Source of the DNA: SHVO01 sp964576515
Lineage (GTDB): Bacteria; Pseudomonadota; Alphaproteobacteria; Rhodospirillales; Rhodospirillaceae
Length of the DNA: 64,000 nucleotides
Assembly: GCA_964576515.1 (NCBI GenBank)
Contig: CAZNUW010000012.1
Span: forward strand, 62,001 to 126,000
Direction of reading: 5' to 3'
Every line of letters starts with the position of its first letter. Position 1 is the first letter of the stretch. Shown here piece after piece: positions 33,832-41,928 of the stretch. The position numbers and the translations under genes were made by a program. The notes below the pieces were generated by a model. It ran no database searches and was not told the DNA's origin. It worked only from the letters and a program-made list of their open reading frames with translations.

Positions 33832-34710
33832 TCAGTCCTTTGTCGGTGCCGCGCGTTCGCTCGTCGCGTTGGTCTGTCTGCGATGCTGATTGACCAGACC
33901 TGGCCGCCGCGCGGTCTTCGCGCCGCGCATCAGGACTTTTCGGTAGCCGCCGTCGATGAGGTTGTGCGCGGTATCGAGCAGACGGCGCACCCGGCTGCGG
34001 CGCCAGTCGGTAGCGAAATCTTCCATCGCCTCGCCATTGTCATAGAGCGCAAGGGCAATGTCCGCCTGAAGCCTGCCGGCGGCTTCCATCTCGATCGCTT
34101 TCAGCATCGTCAGCCAGCGGGCCGCCTGCGCGAGCGGCGGAAACATCGCCGAGGGGAAGCGCTTCCTGTCGAGCAGGACGCCAAAGCGCTCCAGCGTGAG
34201 ATAATGCTCAGGCAGGCGCCCAAAGTCATTGAGGACATGCGCGAGCCGTCTCGGTCCTTGGAGGACCGTTCCTTCGAGGATGTGCAACTGAATCGCATTG
34301 GCGCCGTCGCACAACAGCAGGTGTTCTTCGCCGGACGGCAAGACCAAGACAGAGGCCGTCACTTTGATCCGTTCAAGGTCAAGGATGGCAGTGCCGCGTT
34401 TTGACCGCGGCATCAACGCCGTGACCGGACAGACGCTTTTGTCGATGTCGGGGCGCCAAAAGACGGCGGCGCGTCGATAGGGTCGCTGTGGCTCTTCGGC
34501 GAAACAGAGGCCCCATTTCGACGCGGGATTTCGCTTCAGTTCGATGACCGTCAAGAGAGGATCGGTCCGCAAGACCCGCTTTCGGGCCTGACCAATGTCG
34601 GGACTTTCCGCATAGGCCTTGTTGTGGCGGAGCCATTCCCACGACCACGCCGGCAAGCCCATGCGTAAAAGGATCGCGTCTTTCGACGGCCGAGGATCGT
34701 CATCGCTCAT
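33832..34710 (-). CDS. ICE-associated DUF2285 (DUF6499-like N-terminus) protein
   Basis: About 292 residues from the ATG at 34708-34710 (GGTGA upstream); the longer frame to 34830 is not in the family. The N-terminal WSWEWLRHNKAYAES resembles the short DUF6499 'transcriptional regulator' segment. The middle (AAVFWRPDIDKSVCPVTALM to HYLTLERFGVLLD) is the DUF2285 domain, common next to conjugative elements of alphaproteobacteria. The C-terminal part (RRLLDTAHNLIDGGYRKVLMRG) often occurs in the same proteins. A regulatory DNA-binding role is presumed, not shown. It marks ICE backbone sequence between the defence block and the stress cargo. 33,718-33,831 holds no gene. Confidence 0.75.
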   Translation of the reverse strand: MSDDDPRPSKDAILLRMGLPAWSWEWLRHNKAYAESPDIGQARKRVLRTDPLLTVIELKRNPASKWGLCFAEEPQRPYRRAAVFWRPDIDKSVCPVTALMPRSKRGTAILDLERIKVTASVLVLPSGEEHLLLCDGANAIQLHILEGTVLQGPRRLAHVLNDFGRLPEHYLTLERFGVLLDRKRFPSAMFPPLAQAARWLTMLKAIEMEAAGRLQADIALALYDNGEAMEDFATDWRRSRVRRLLDTAHNLIDGGYRKVLMRGAKTARRPGLVNQHRRQTNATSERAAPTKD

Positions 34711-34903
34711 TTCACCAAAACCCCGGGGGCTACATGCAAATCCTTGAATCCAGATGTTTTCCAGGTACGCACGGTAGGCGCGCGCAAAAGAGTAGATACA
34801 TCTTACGCTAGCATATACCGGCGGTTGCATTGATGTCGAGTCGAAATTAACCTGCGGCCATCCAGTGTTCGCGCTCGCCTGAGGCTAGGTTCCGGCTTGG
34901 ACG

Positions 34904-35305
34904 TCAGAGTGACGAGCGAGGCCGTCTGGGCCGATCAGCCTCAGTTGCGCGACTATTAAGCCGGACCGTCGCCGTCCAGGCGGAGAAAATGTCCCGTGCG
35001 CTTTCAGCCCGCCGGACGGCTTGAGCTGTCTTTGCACCCCGCAATCGTCTCGAAATCGCGGCGAGAGTCCCGAGATGAATCGCACTGTCCTGGGCTGGCG
35101 AAAGCAAAAGAAACACCAAGTCCACGGGCGCGTCGTCAATGGCCGCGAAATCGACGGCCGGCTCGATGCGCGCAAACATGCGGAAGTGTTGTTTCAGCCC
35201 TTCAATGCGCGCCTGCGGAATGGCGATGCCGTGGCCGACGCCCGTTGAGCCTAACTGCTCCCGCGCCAGCAACGCTGCGCGAATGTCCGCGTCGTTCAGT
35301 TTCAA
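34904..35305 (-). pseudogene. 5'-truncated PtsN/EIIA-Ntr-like gene
   Basis: The frame encodes the central EIIA-Ntr core: IRAALLAREQLGSTGVGHGIAIPQARI (the His-containing phosphorylation segment, though the catalytic His of IPHARI reads Gln here), APVDLVFLLLSP and LAAISRRLRG. The first 40 residues of the family are absent, the frame has no ATG (TTG at 35305; an in-frame TAA lies about 60 bases upstream), and the C-terminus runs into unrelated sequence. With the phosphoacceptor His replaced and the start missing, it is probably a remnant. PtsN-like genes occur in other stress-gene islands. Confidence 0.7.
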
Positions 35306-35523
35306 TGCGATCGCCGCACGGCGCCAAGGGAGCCGTATAAATGCGAGAGAGCAGGCGGAGCCGTTTTATATAGACGGCGCGTATAGACGGACTTGGGTTG
35401 GATAAGCAGCAAGGGCCGGAACGAGGAATTGCACACCCCGTTGGGGGTTCCCTCCCAGCCATTGCGGAAAAAGACTCAGGAATCTCAACGCATGGCGCAA
35501 GTTTCCGAGAGGATGCCGGTGCT
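35306..35523. other. Intergenic stretch without recognised gene
   Basis: It contains the 9-base repeat TATAGACGG at 35369-35377 and 35382-35390 and the small GC-rich hairpin near 35,430-35,455, but no coding frame with family similarity was seen. It is likely the 3' region of the regulator gene on the minus strand and debris upstream of the ptsN remnant. Confidence 0.5.
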
Positions 35524-36183
35524 TTAGTGGGCAACTGGCAAGCCTGTGGCCTTCCACTCCGGGAATCCATCTTCGAGCCGTCTTGCCTTGTAGCCAAGAT
35601 CGCGCAACATCGCCACCGCCTCAAAAGACAACACGCAGTATGCGCCACGGCAATAGGCGACGACTTCACGTCCTTTTGGAATCTCCTTAAGCCGGCGCTT
35701 CAGTTCGCGGAGCGGAATATTAATCGCTTTCGGCAGATGCCCGACGGCGAACTCGTCCTCGGGCCGGACGTCGAGCACCGTCACCAGCCCATCCTTGAGG
35801 CGCTGGGTCAGTTCTTTCCGCGAGACCGGCTCCAACGCATCGCGCTGATGGAAGTAGCCGACGATCACCGCCTGCACCTCCGCCACATTGCGTTCGGCCA
35901 CGCGCCGGAGCGCCGCCGTCAGATCGAGCACGGAGCCATCGCTCAGTCCGTAGAGGACGCGCTTGCCCTCCCGCCGCGAGGCCAGGAGTCCGGCGCGGCG
36001 CATCAATCTCAGATGCTGCGAGGCGTTGGCCACCGAGAGTCCGGCCCGTGCGCTCACGTCCTCGACGCTGCGCTCGCCCTGCGCCAGGAGTTCGAGGATT
36101 TCGAGACGGTGGCCGTGGCCGAGGGCCTTGGCCACCGCGGCAAAACCCGCGAATACGGCGCGTTTAGGATTGTCGCTTGACAT
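35524..36183 (-). CDS. ArsR-type regulator fused to a rhodanese domain
   Basis: The product is about 219 residues. Residues 1-90 are an ArsR/SmtB winged helix (AKALGHGHRLEILELLAQGERSVEDV, then GLSVANASQHLRLMRRAGLL). Residues 125-219 are a rhodanese domain with the Cys loop YCRGAYCVLS and GFPEWKATGLP at the end. The DNA-binding domain has no Cys at all; the only Cys are the two of the rhodanese loop. Since it faces a persulfide dioxygenase gene, the rhodanese may sense sulfane sulfur directly. Start is the ATG at 36183 with GGAG upstream. The shared upstream region holds a dyad that fits an ArsR/BigR-like operator. Confidence 0.9.
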   Translation of the reverse strand: MSSDNPKRAVFAGFAAVAKALGHGHRLEILELLAQGERSVEDVSARAGLSVANASQHLRLMRRAGLLASRREGKRVLYGLSDGSVLDLTAALRRVAERNVAEVQAVIVGYFHQRDALEPVSRKELTQRLKDGLVTVLDVRPEDEFAVGHLPKAINIPLRELKRRLKEIPKGREVVAYCRGAYCVLSFEAVAMLRDLGYKARRLEDGFPEWKATGLPVAH

Positions 36184-36202
36184 GGCGCTCCAGTGATTCA
36201 AT

Positions 36203-36224
36203 CATTCAACAATACTATTGAATG
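36203..36224. promoter_or_regulatory. Operator-like dyad between the ArsR-rhodanese and dioxygenase genes
   Basis: CATTCAA (36203-36209), an 8-base AT-rich spacer and TTGAATG (36218-36224) form a perfect 7-bp dyad, with further ATTC and GAAT words outside. ATTC...GAAT half-sites are known for sulfide/persulfide ArsR regulators such as BigR and SqrR. It overlaps the region where both divergent promoters must lie. Confidence 0.65.
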
Positions 36225-36265
36225 AATACGAACCCGTCAACGTGCTTCTGGCATCGGAGACTCAC

Positions 36266-37000
36266 ATGATCCTGCGGCAATTCCTGCACACCGACCCCGT
36301 GGCAGTCTCATATCTTTTCGGCTGCGGCGGGAAGGCCGCGGGCGCCGTTGTCGATCCGGTCGGCGATGTTCAAGCGTATGTCCGCGCCGCCCACGACGCG
36401 GGAATGCGTATTCTTTACGTGATCGACACCCACATTCACGCCGATCATGAATCGGCGGGGCGCCGACTCGCCGAGGCGAGCGGCGCAGAGTATGTCCTTT
36501 TCGCCGGTGCCGACGCGGCGCCGCCGTTCAAGGGCGTCCGCGATCAGGAGCGCCTGGACCTCGGCAACGTCTTTGTCGAAGTTCTCCATACGCCGGGCCA
36601 TACGCCCGAGCACATATCGCTGCTGGTGACGGATCGCACCCGCGCCAACGAGCCATGGTTTGTCCTGACCGGCCACACCCTGATGGTCGGCGACGTGGGC
36701 AGAACGGAACTGGCCGCGTCCGCCGAGGAAGGCGCGCGCATCCTGTTCGGCAGCCTGCAACGGCTTCGGGCGCTTCCGGATCATCTGGAGGTTCTGCCGG
36801 GCGCATTTTCCGGGTCCGTGTGCGGGCGCCGGCTGAGCGGCAAGCCCACCTCGACCATCGGCTTTGAGCGACGCCACAACGTGGCGTTCCGGATCACCGA
36901 TGAAAACACATTTGTCGAGCACATGCTCAAGGACATCCCCCCGCCGCCGCCCCGGGCGGCGGAGTTGCGCGCCGTCAATGCCGGGCTGGCGATGGCATAG
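36266..37000 (+). CDS. Persulfide dioxygenase-like metallo-beta-lactamase-fold protein
   Basis: The 244-residue protein has the MBL-fold metal motifs THIHADHESAGRRLAE (H-x-H-x-D-H), HTPGHTPEHISL and GHTLMVGDVGRTEL. The late Asp-to-His/Arg segment (LPGAFSGSVCGRRLSGKPTSTIGFE) is like that of ETHE1/Blh-type persulfide dioxygenases, which oxidise glutathione persulfide to sulfite in the cytoplasm. The start is the ATG at 36266 (GGAGACTCAC upstream); the longer TTG frame crosses the operator. It is the first gene of a rightward operon with DsrE, a 36-residue membrane peptide, a methyltransferase and an MFS transporter. Confidence 0.88.
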   Translation: MILRQFLHTDPVAVSYLFGCGGKAAGAVVDPVGDVQAYVRAAHDAGMRILYVIDTHIHADHESAGRRLAEASGAEYVLFAGADAAPPFKGVRDQERLDLGNVFVEVLHTPGHTPEHISLLVTDRTRANEPWFVLTGHTLMVGDVGRTELAASAEEGARILFGSLQRLRALPDHLEVLPGAFSGSVCGRRLSGKPTSTIGFERRHNVAFRITDENTFVEHMLKDIPPPPPRAAELRAVNAGLAMA

Positions 37001-37041
37001 GAGATTACCGCCTTTCGGAGCTTCCATCCGAGGAGAGACGC

Positions 37042-37395
37042 ATGAGAGCCCTCTTTATCCTGAATGACCCACCCTATGGGACGGAACGTAGTTACAACGC
37101 CCTACGGCTGGCCAACGCGCTCGCGAAAAATGAAGCGTCCACGGAAGTGACGCTTTTCCTTCAGGCCGACGCCGTATCCTGCGCCAAGAAGGGCCAGAAG
37201 ACGCCCGACGGCTACTACAATCTCGAACGCATGCTCAGGCGTTTCACGACCGGCGCGCACAAACTGCTCCTGTGCGGCACCTGCATGGATGCGCGGGGCT
37301 TAAGCGAAGGCGACCTCATCGAGGGCGCTCGCCGCAGCACGATGGACGAACTCGCCGCGGCGACCCTCCAAGCCGACAAAGTGCTCGTATTCTGA
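37042..37395 (+). CDS. DsrE/TusD-family sulfur carrier-like protein
   Basis: The 117-residue protein starts MRALFILNDPPYGTERSYNALRLANAL, a typical DsrE fold start, with a Cys pair in LLCGTCMDARGLSE at the position where active members carry the sulfur-transfer Cys. Close homologues often sit beside persulfide dioxygenases and ArsR regulators. It probably moves sulfane sulfur to or from the dioxygenase. GAGGAGAGACGC precedes the ATG; 41 bases separate it from the upstream gene. Confidence 0.88.
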   Translation: MRALFILNDPPYGTERSYNALRLANALAKNEASTEVTLFLQADAVSCAKKGQKTPDGYYNLERMLRRFTTGAHKLLLCGTCMDARGLSEGDLIEGARRSTMDELAAATLQADKVLVF

Positions 37396-37422
37396 CAGCC
37401 ATCAACGAGGGAAGGGCGGATC

Positions 37423-37533
37423 ATGATGGATGGAATGGGCTGGGGAATGGGGCTTTTCAGCCTGCTCGTTGTCGCTGTTCTGGTCCTGGGGATCGCCGCC
37501 CTGGCGAAGTATCTCGGCTCGGGGAAGAAGTAA
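37423..37533 (+). CDS. 36-residue single-pass membrane peptide
   Basis: ATG at 37423 follows GAGGGAAGGGCGG. The peptide MMDGMGWGMGLFSLLVVAV continues with a hydrophobic helix and ends YLGSGKK. The Met/Gly-rich start and single helix are seen in short peptides of metal and sulfur stress operons, but the function is unknown. It lies between the DsrE and methyltransferase genes, in the same direction, with 27 and 9 base gaps, which supports its reality. Confidence 0.7.
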   Translation: MMDGMGWGMGLFSLLVVAVLVLGIAALAKYLGSGKK

Positions 37534-37542
37534 GACTGCCGT

Positions 37543-38253
37543 ATGGGCGCTGACACGACACAACCGGATGCGCCCATCGCCATCGGCCCGGGGCCGTACA
37601 CCTCCTGGCGGGCTCAGCCTCTCGGCGCCATCACCGAGGATCTTGAGCAGACACTGATCCTCGATCTCATGGGGGATCTTGCCGGCCGGCGCGTCCTCGA
37701 TGCCGGCTGCGGCGACGGTATGCTTGCATGTGTCGCCGCGACGCGCGGGGCGGAAGTCACCGGCGTCGACCCCGACCCCGCGATGCTCACGGCCGCACGA
37801 CAGCGCGCCGCCAGCGCGGGCGTCAACGTGGGCCTTTTGGAGGGCCGGATCGAGCGGCTGCCCTTTGCTGATGCTTCATTCGATGTTGTTGTCGCCGTCA
37901 CGGTGCTTTGTTTCGTGGAGGACGCGGCCGCCGCGCTGCGCGAGTGCGCCCGTGTTCTTCGGCCTGGCGGTCACCTGGTGCTGGGTGAATTGGGGCGCTG
38001 GAATACCTGGGCCGCGCTCCGGCGCGTGCGCGGCTGGTGCGGCTCGCCCACCTGGCGCGCGGCACGGTTCCGCAGCGCGGCCGAGCTTTCCGCGCTGGCG
38101 CGTCAGGCGGGCCTTTCGCTCGCGGCAATTCGCGGCGCGGTTTTTTACCCGCCGATAGCATTGGCCGCGCGCGCCATCGCGCCCATCGACCATTGGCTCG
38201 GACGACTCACCACCGTCGGCGCGGCCTTCATCGCCCTCAAGGCCCAACGATAG
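37543..38253 (+). CDS. Class I SAM-dependent methyltransferase
   Basis: The 236-residue protein has the SAM-binding motifs VLDAGCGDGMLACVAATRGAEVTGVD, the acidic loop DPDPAMLTAA, PFADASFDVVVAVTVLCFVED and RVLRPGGHLVLGELG (methyltransferase type 11). The substrate cannot be read from sequence. In this operon it may methylate a thiol or metalloid, which is inference from neighbours. It starts 9 bases after the small membrane peptide. Confidence 0.88.
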   Translation: MGADTTQPDAPIAIGPGPYTSWRAQPLGAITEDLEQTLILDLMGDLAGRRVLDAGCGDGMLACVAATRGAEVTGVDPDPAMLTAARQRAASAGVNVGLLEGRIERLPFADASFDVVVAVTVLCFVEDAAAALRECARVLRPGGHLVLGELGRWNTWAALRRVRGWCGSPTWRAARFRSAAELSALARQAGLSLAAIRGAVFYPPIALAARAIAPIDHWLGRLTTVGAAFIALKAQR

Positions 38254-38269
38254 TCACCAGGGACTCGCG

Positions 38270-39517
38270 ATGCAGGACACTTCCGCAGCGTCAACGTCGT
38301 CGAGGGTGCGCCTGGGTCTCGTCGAGAATTGGCGGCAATTCTCATTCCTCGTTCTGATCAATGCTTTCGTCGGCGGCATGGTCGGGCTTGAACGCACCGT
38401 GATTCCCCTGATCGGCTCGGAAGAGTTCAAGATCGCCTCCACGACCATCGTGGTCTCGTTCATCGTCAGCTTCGGCCTGGTCAAAGCCGTGGCGAACCTG
38501 GTCTCCGGCCACTTCGCCGACGTGTACGGCCGCAAGCACATGCTCATCCTCGGCTGGCTGTTCGGACTGCCGGTGCCCTTCATGATCGGCTGGGGACCAA
38601 GCTGGGAATGGATCATTGCCGCGAACGCCCTGCTCGGCATCAATCAGGGTCTCACCTGGTCGATGACCGTCATCATGAAGGTGGATCTTGTCGGCCCGAA
38701 GTCCCGTGGTCTCGCCGTCGGCCTCAACGAGTTCGCCGGCTATCTCGCCGTGGGACTCACGGCGTTTGTCACCGGATATATCGCGCAGCGCTATGGCCTC
38801 CGGCCCGAGCCGTTCTACCTGGGCATCGCCTACGCCGTTCTCGGACTTGTGCTGTCGATCTTCATCGTGCGCGACACGCGCGATCACGTCGGTTTGGAGG
38901 TTGCCAGTCATGCGATGGCGGCGGAACCCGTCAGATTCTGGGAAGTCTTCCGCCGCACATCGTTCGGCGACCGCAACCTGTTTGCCGCCTCGCAGGCAGG
39001 ACTCGTCAATAATCTCAACGACGGCATGAGCTGGGGCATCTTTCCCCTGTTCTTTACGGCGTTCGGCCTCGGTGTCGAACGGATCGGGATCCTCAAGGCG
39101 GTCTATCCCTTGGTGTGGAGCGTATTGCAAACGGTGACCGGACCTCTCAGCGACCGGTGGGGCCGCAAGGGGCTGATTGTCGCCGGCATGTGGGTTCAGG
39201 CCGCCGCCCTGTTCATGACCGCGCTGACGCGGGATTTCGGGTGGTGGTTGCTGGCGAGCGTGCTGCTCGGGATCGGCACGGCGATGGTCCATCCGTCGCT
39301 CATCGCCGCCGTCTCGGACGCCTCGCATCCCTCGTGGCGGGCCCGTTCGCTCAGCGTCTACCGCTTCTGGCGCGATCTCGGCTATGCCATTGGCGCGCTC
39401 GCCGCGGGCATTATCGCCGACCTGTTCGGCATGGCCTGGGCCATCGCCGCGATAGGCGTCCTCACCCTTGCATCGGGCGCCGTGGTCGCGGTCGCGATGG
39501 TTGAAGATCGCTCATAG
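38270..39517 (+). CDS. MFS transporter
   Basis: The 415-residue protein has 12 likely transmembrane helices and the MFS motif between helices 2 and 3 (GHFADVYGRKHMLILG), repeated in the second half (GPLSDRWGRKGLIVAG). The substrate is unknown. It is the last gene of the rightward sulfur operon, so export of a sulfur compound or a methylated product is possible. ATG at 38270 with CAGGGAC upstream. 39,518-39,650 contains no gene. It converges with an outer-membrane protein gene. Confidence 0.9.
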   Translation: MQDTSAASTSSRVRLGLVENWRQFSFLVLINAFVGGMVGLERTVIPLIGSEEFKIASTTIVVSFIVSFGLVKAVANLVSGHFADVYGRKHMLILGWLFGLPVPFMIGWGPSWEWIIAANALLGINQGLTWSMTVIMKVDLVGPKSRGLAVGLNEFAGYLAVGLTAFVTGYIAQRYGLRPEPFYLGIAYAVLGLVLSIFIVRDTRDHVGLEVASHAMAAEPVRFWEVFRRTSFGDRNLFAASQAGLVNNLNDGMSWGIFPLFFTAFGLGVERIGILKAVYPLVWSVLQTVTGPLSDRWGRKGLIVAGMWVQAAALFMTALTRDFGWWLLASVLLGIGTAMVHPSLIAAVSDASHPSWRARSLSVYRFWRDLGYAIGALAAGIIADLFGMAWAIAAIGVLTLASGAVVAVAMVEDRS

Positions 39518-39650
39518 AAGCCGGCTATAGGGGGGCGCTCATGCGGTCCTTCGGCCCGCACGCCGGGCTCTCGCGCACCGCCTTTTCTCCATGCGCCCGG
39601 CGCAGGATCCATGGCGAGTCGCTCCATGGAAGGTCGGACTCATATTCGCT

Positions 39651-40367
39651 TTATCGCCCGAACAGACTCCCGAGCGAGAAGGACTTGGCTATCCAAAGGC
39701 TTGCGACGGCATCGGGCGCGCCGCGCGTCAGCCCGACATGAACGCCCGTGCGAATGTCGAAGCCTTTCAAGTCATAGATCAGTCCGACACCGGCGCGAGC
39801 ATCGGTCGGTTTCCCGGTGACCTTTTTCGCAAAAATCTCAAATCCCACCCGGTATCCGGGCCTTACCATCTCGGTAAGCGTGCTGGCACGCCAACCCGTC
39901 TCCGTTTGAGCGCCCCGCGGGTCAGAAAACCCGCCGGCATTCACATGGACACGCAGATTGTCCGTGCGATACGTGGCGACGAGTTGCGACTCTATGCCGA
40001 TGCCGCTGTGCGTATGGCGCACCGGCAGAAGTGCAAGAGTCTCGGCGCCCAGACCAATGGGCCCGGTAATGGGAACCCATTTGAAGCCGGCGGCGCCGTC
40101 TCCCAAAGCGTTATCGGACGGCTCATATTCCAATTCAGATATGAGTTCGAGGTTTCCCGGAAGGCCCAGATTCGCACGCAGCAGCGGGGCGGTATAACCG
40201 GTCTCGCCGTTGTCGACCTCCACCCGGCCAAGTCCAAGGCGCATTTCCAGCGAATATGGGTCTGCGGTCCCCGCGTCGGTCGAACGATAAGGTGGAAACG
40301 CTTGAGCCGGGCCTGTCCGCAGCGAGACGGCCAGCATCAGCGCGGCAAATCCACAGGCTAGACGCAC
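39651..40367 (-). CDS. Outer-membrane beta-barrel-like exported protein
   Basis: The 238-residue protein has a GTG start at 40367 behind TTAGGAGAATTC and a signal peptide (CGFAALMLAVSLRTGPAQAF). The body alternates short polar and hydrophobic strands with Gly turns (YSLEMRLGLGRVEVDN, GNLELISELEYEPSD) and ends in SLGSLFGR, as in MetA-pathway/phenol-type outer-membrane barrels. No ligand can be named. It is the last gene of the minus-strand unit that begins with chrA, 10 bases after the lectin-like gene. Confidence 0.75.
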   Translation of the reverse strand: MRLACGFAALMLAVSLRTGPAQAFPPYRSTDAGTADPYSLEMRLGLGRVEVDNGETGYTAPLLRANLGLPGNLELISELEYEPSDNALGDGAAGFKWVPITGPIGLGAETLALLPVRHTHSGIGIESQLVATYRTDNLRVHVNAGGFSDPRGAQTETGWRASTLTEMVRPGYRVGFEIFAKKVTGKPTDARAGVGLIYDLKGFDIRTGVHVGLTRGAPDAVASLWIAKSFSLGSLFGR

Positions 40368-40376
40368 CGAATTCTC

Positions 40377-41078
40377 CTAATCGAGGTTGATTGCAGTGAG
40401 ATCGTCAAAACTGCTGACGCTGTCGGCCTTGGTCCAGAGGCCAACCCGGCCCTGCCGTTGGAACGTCCCATCCTCCACGTCGAACAGGTGCGTTCCATTC
40501 AGCGACACATTGAACTTTGTACCCCGTGCGGTCACGCTTAGGTCGTTCCACTCCTTCCGGCGAACGGGAGCCTCTTTGCCGTAGGCGCCGGAACCGGCGC
40601 CGATGGGCTTCAAATCGACTCTCTTGCCGTTTTCCATTTTGTACATGACAACATTGTCCTCAAGGGCATTGGCGCGGACAACGTAGTAGTTGGCGTCGCT
40701 TTGAAAGCGCCAGACCAGGCCGGCCGCTTGATCACGTCGTCCCGAGATCGGCTTGAAGCGGACGGAGAGTTCGAGGTCTTTGGCCGTGAAGTCCTTCACG
40801 ATGCAGAGCGGAAAACGGTAGTTCGTCGCGTCGGCGGAGGTTTGCGTGAGGACTTTGCCACCAGTTCCTTCCTCGCGCTGAACAATCCAAAGCGGGGGTC
40901 CGCCTTGGCCGGTCATGGCCATGGAGAATCCCGCCGGAGGGGCCTTCTCCTCCATGCTTTCGAAGTCGATTCTCAGGGTGTTTTGCTGCGCAAACAGCAG
41001 CGACGGCACGGCCGCTGATGCAGCCAGGCCCGCTGCACCGATCATCAGCCCACGCCTTCTGAGGAGCTTATTCAGCAT
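40377..41078 (-). CDS. Exported concanavalin-like/DUF1080-type domain protein
   Basis: About 233 residues from the ATG at 41078 (GGGAG upstream). The start MLNKLLRRRGLMIGAAGLAA is a twin-arginine-like signal ending near SLLFAQQ. The mature part (FPLCIVKDFTAKDLELSVRFKPISGRRDQAAGLVWRFQSDANYYVVRANALEDNVVMY) is a beta-sandwich like DUF1080/glycoside-hydrolase-16 lectin folds; the end is GRVGLWTKADSVSSFDDL. No catalytic acidic pair is obvious, so binding rather than hydrolysis is likely. Homologous genes accompany chromate and other metal-resistance operons. Confidence 0.75.
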   Translation of the reverse strand: MLNKLLRRRGLMIGAAGLAASAAVPSLLFAQQNTLRIDFESMEEKAPPAGFSMAMTGQGGPPLWIVQREEGTGGKVLTQTSADATNYRFPLCIVKDFTAKDLELSVRFKPISGRRDQAAGLVWRFQSDANYYVVRANALEDNVVMYKMENGKRVDLKPIGAGSGAYGKEAPVRRKEWNDLSVTARGTKFNVSLNGTHLFDVEDGTFQRQGRVGLWTKADSVSSFDDLTAINLD

Positions 41079-41133
41079 GATCGCACTCCCTATTCGATGT
41101 GAATGAATGTCCACGCCGCAAGGCCTTCATCTG

Positions 41134-41160
41134 CGGGCTCGGCTGCGAGGGCCGAGCCCG
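41134..41160 (-). terminator. Hairpin between the SOD gene and the lectin-like gene
   Basis: CGGGCTCGGC (41134-41143) and GCCGAGCCCG (41151-41160) form a perfect 10-bp stem with a 7-base loop. No T-run follows on the minus strand, so it may be an attenuator or stabilising hairpin inside the chromate unit. Confidence 0.5.
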
Positions 41161-41172
41161 TGACCACCGTCC

Positions 41173-41892
41173 TTATCGGCGCGTTGCCGTCCGAGAAGCC
41201 GTATATGCAGCGCCGACCGAGTTCCAGTTGATCGCGCCCATAAACGCATCCACATATGCCGCGGCCCGCGCGCCGTAGTCCATGTGGTAGGCGTGTTCAT
41301 ACATGTCGAGTGCCAGGATCGGCATGCCGTCGGCGATCGTATTGGTGTGATCCGCCGCCCATTGGTTCACCAGCCGGCCCAGGCGCGGCGAATACGTCAA
41401 CAGCACCCAGCCCGAACCTCCGCCGAGGGCCTTGCCCGTCGCGCTGAACTCATTGCGCCACGCGGTCACGCTGCCAAAGTCCTGGGTAATCGCCTTTGCG
41501 ATGTCACCGGCTGGTTCGCCGCCGGCCCCCAGGCCTGCAAAGTAAATCTCATGCAGGATCATGGAGTTTGCCGCAATCAACTGCTCGCGCTTGAGGCCGT
41601 TGACCGCGAAGCCTTGGGCGGCCGTGAAGTCCAGCTTCGCCAGCTCGGCGTTGATGGCGTTCAGGCGGCGAACGGCGCCCACATAGTTGTTGTCGTAATG
41701 GCTGGTGATGATTTTATCCGACAGTCCTTTAATGGACTTGGGATCGAGCCCGAGCGGCTTGGGTTCATACCCGGGCCCGGCAGCAGCTTGCGCGCTGGCG
41801 GTTGACGGCGACAAAGCCGCAGCAACGCCTACCGCAGCAATGCCGGTAGCGGTCGCAAACAGTGCTTCACGTCTACCAATATCGTTTGTCAT
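41173..41892 (-). CDS. Exported Fe/Mn superoxide dismutase (ChrC-like)
   Basis: The 239-residue protein starts with a Tat signal (IGRREALFATATGIAAVGVAAAL). The SOD fold follows with the usual metal ligands: His in IITSHYDNNYVG, His in MILHEIYFAGL, and Asp plus His in LDMYEHAYHMDYG; AFMGAINW is near the end. Two usual aromatic residues differ (M-Y for V-W before E-H-A-Y; H for Y after it). In chrBAC-type operons ChrC is such a dismutase and removes superoxide made during chromate reduction. It follows chrA and chrB here, with AGAGGAGG upstream. The Tat signal places it in the periplasm. Confidence 0.88.
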   Translation of the reverse strand: MTNDIGRREALFATATGIAAVGVAAALSPSTASAQAAAGPGYEPKPLGLDPKSIKGLSDKIITSHYDNNYVGAVRRLNAINAELAKLDFTAAQGFAVNGLKREQLIAANSMILHEIYFAGLGAGGEPAGDIAKAITQDFGSVTAWRNEFSATGKALGGGSGWVLLTYSPRLGRLVNQWAADHTNTIADGMPILALDMYEHAYHMDYGARAAAYVDAFMGAINWNSVGAAYTASRTATRR

Positions 41893-41928
41893 ATGAGCCT
41901 CCTCTTTGGTTGTTCGCAGGTATCAAAC

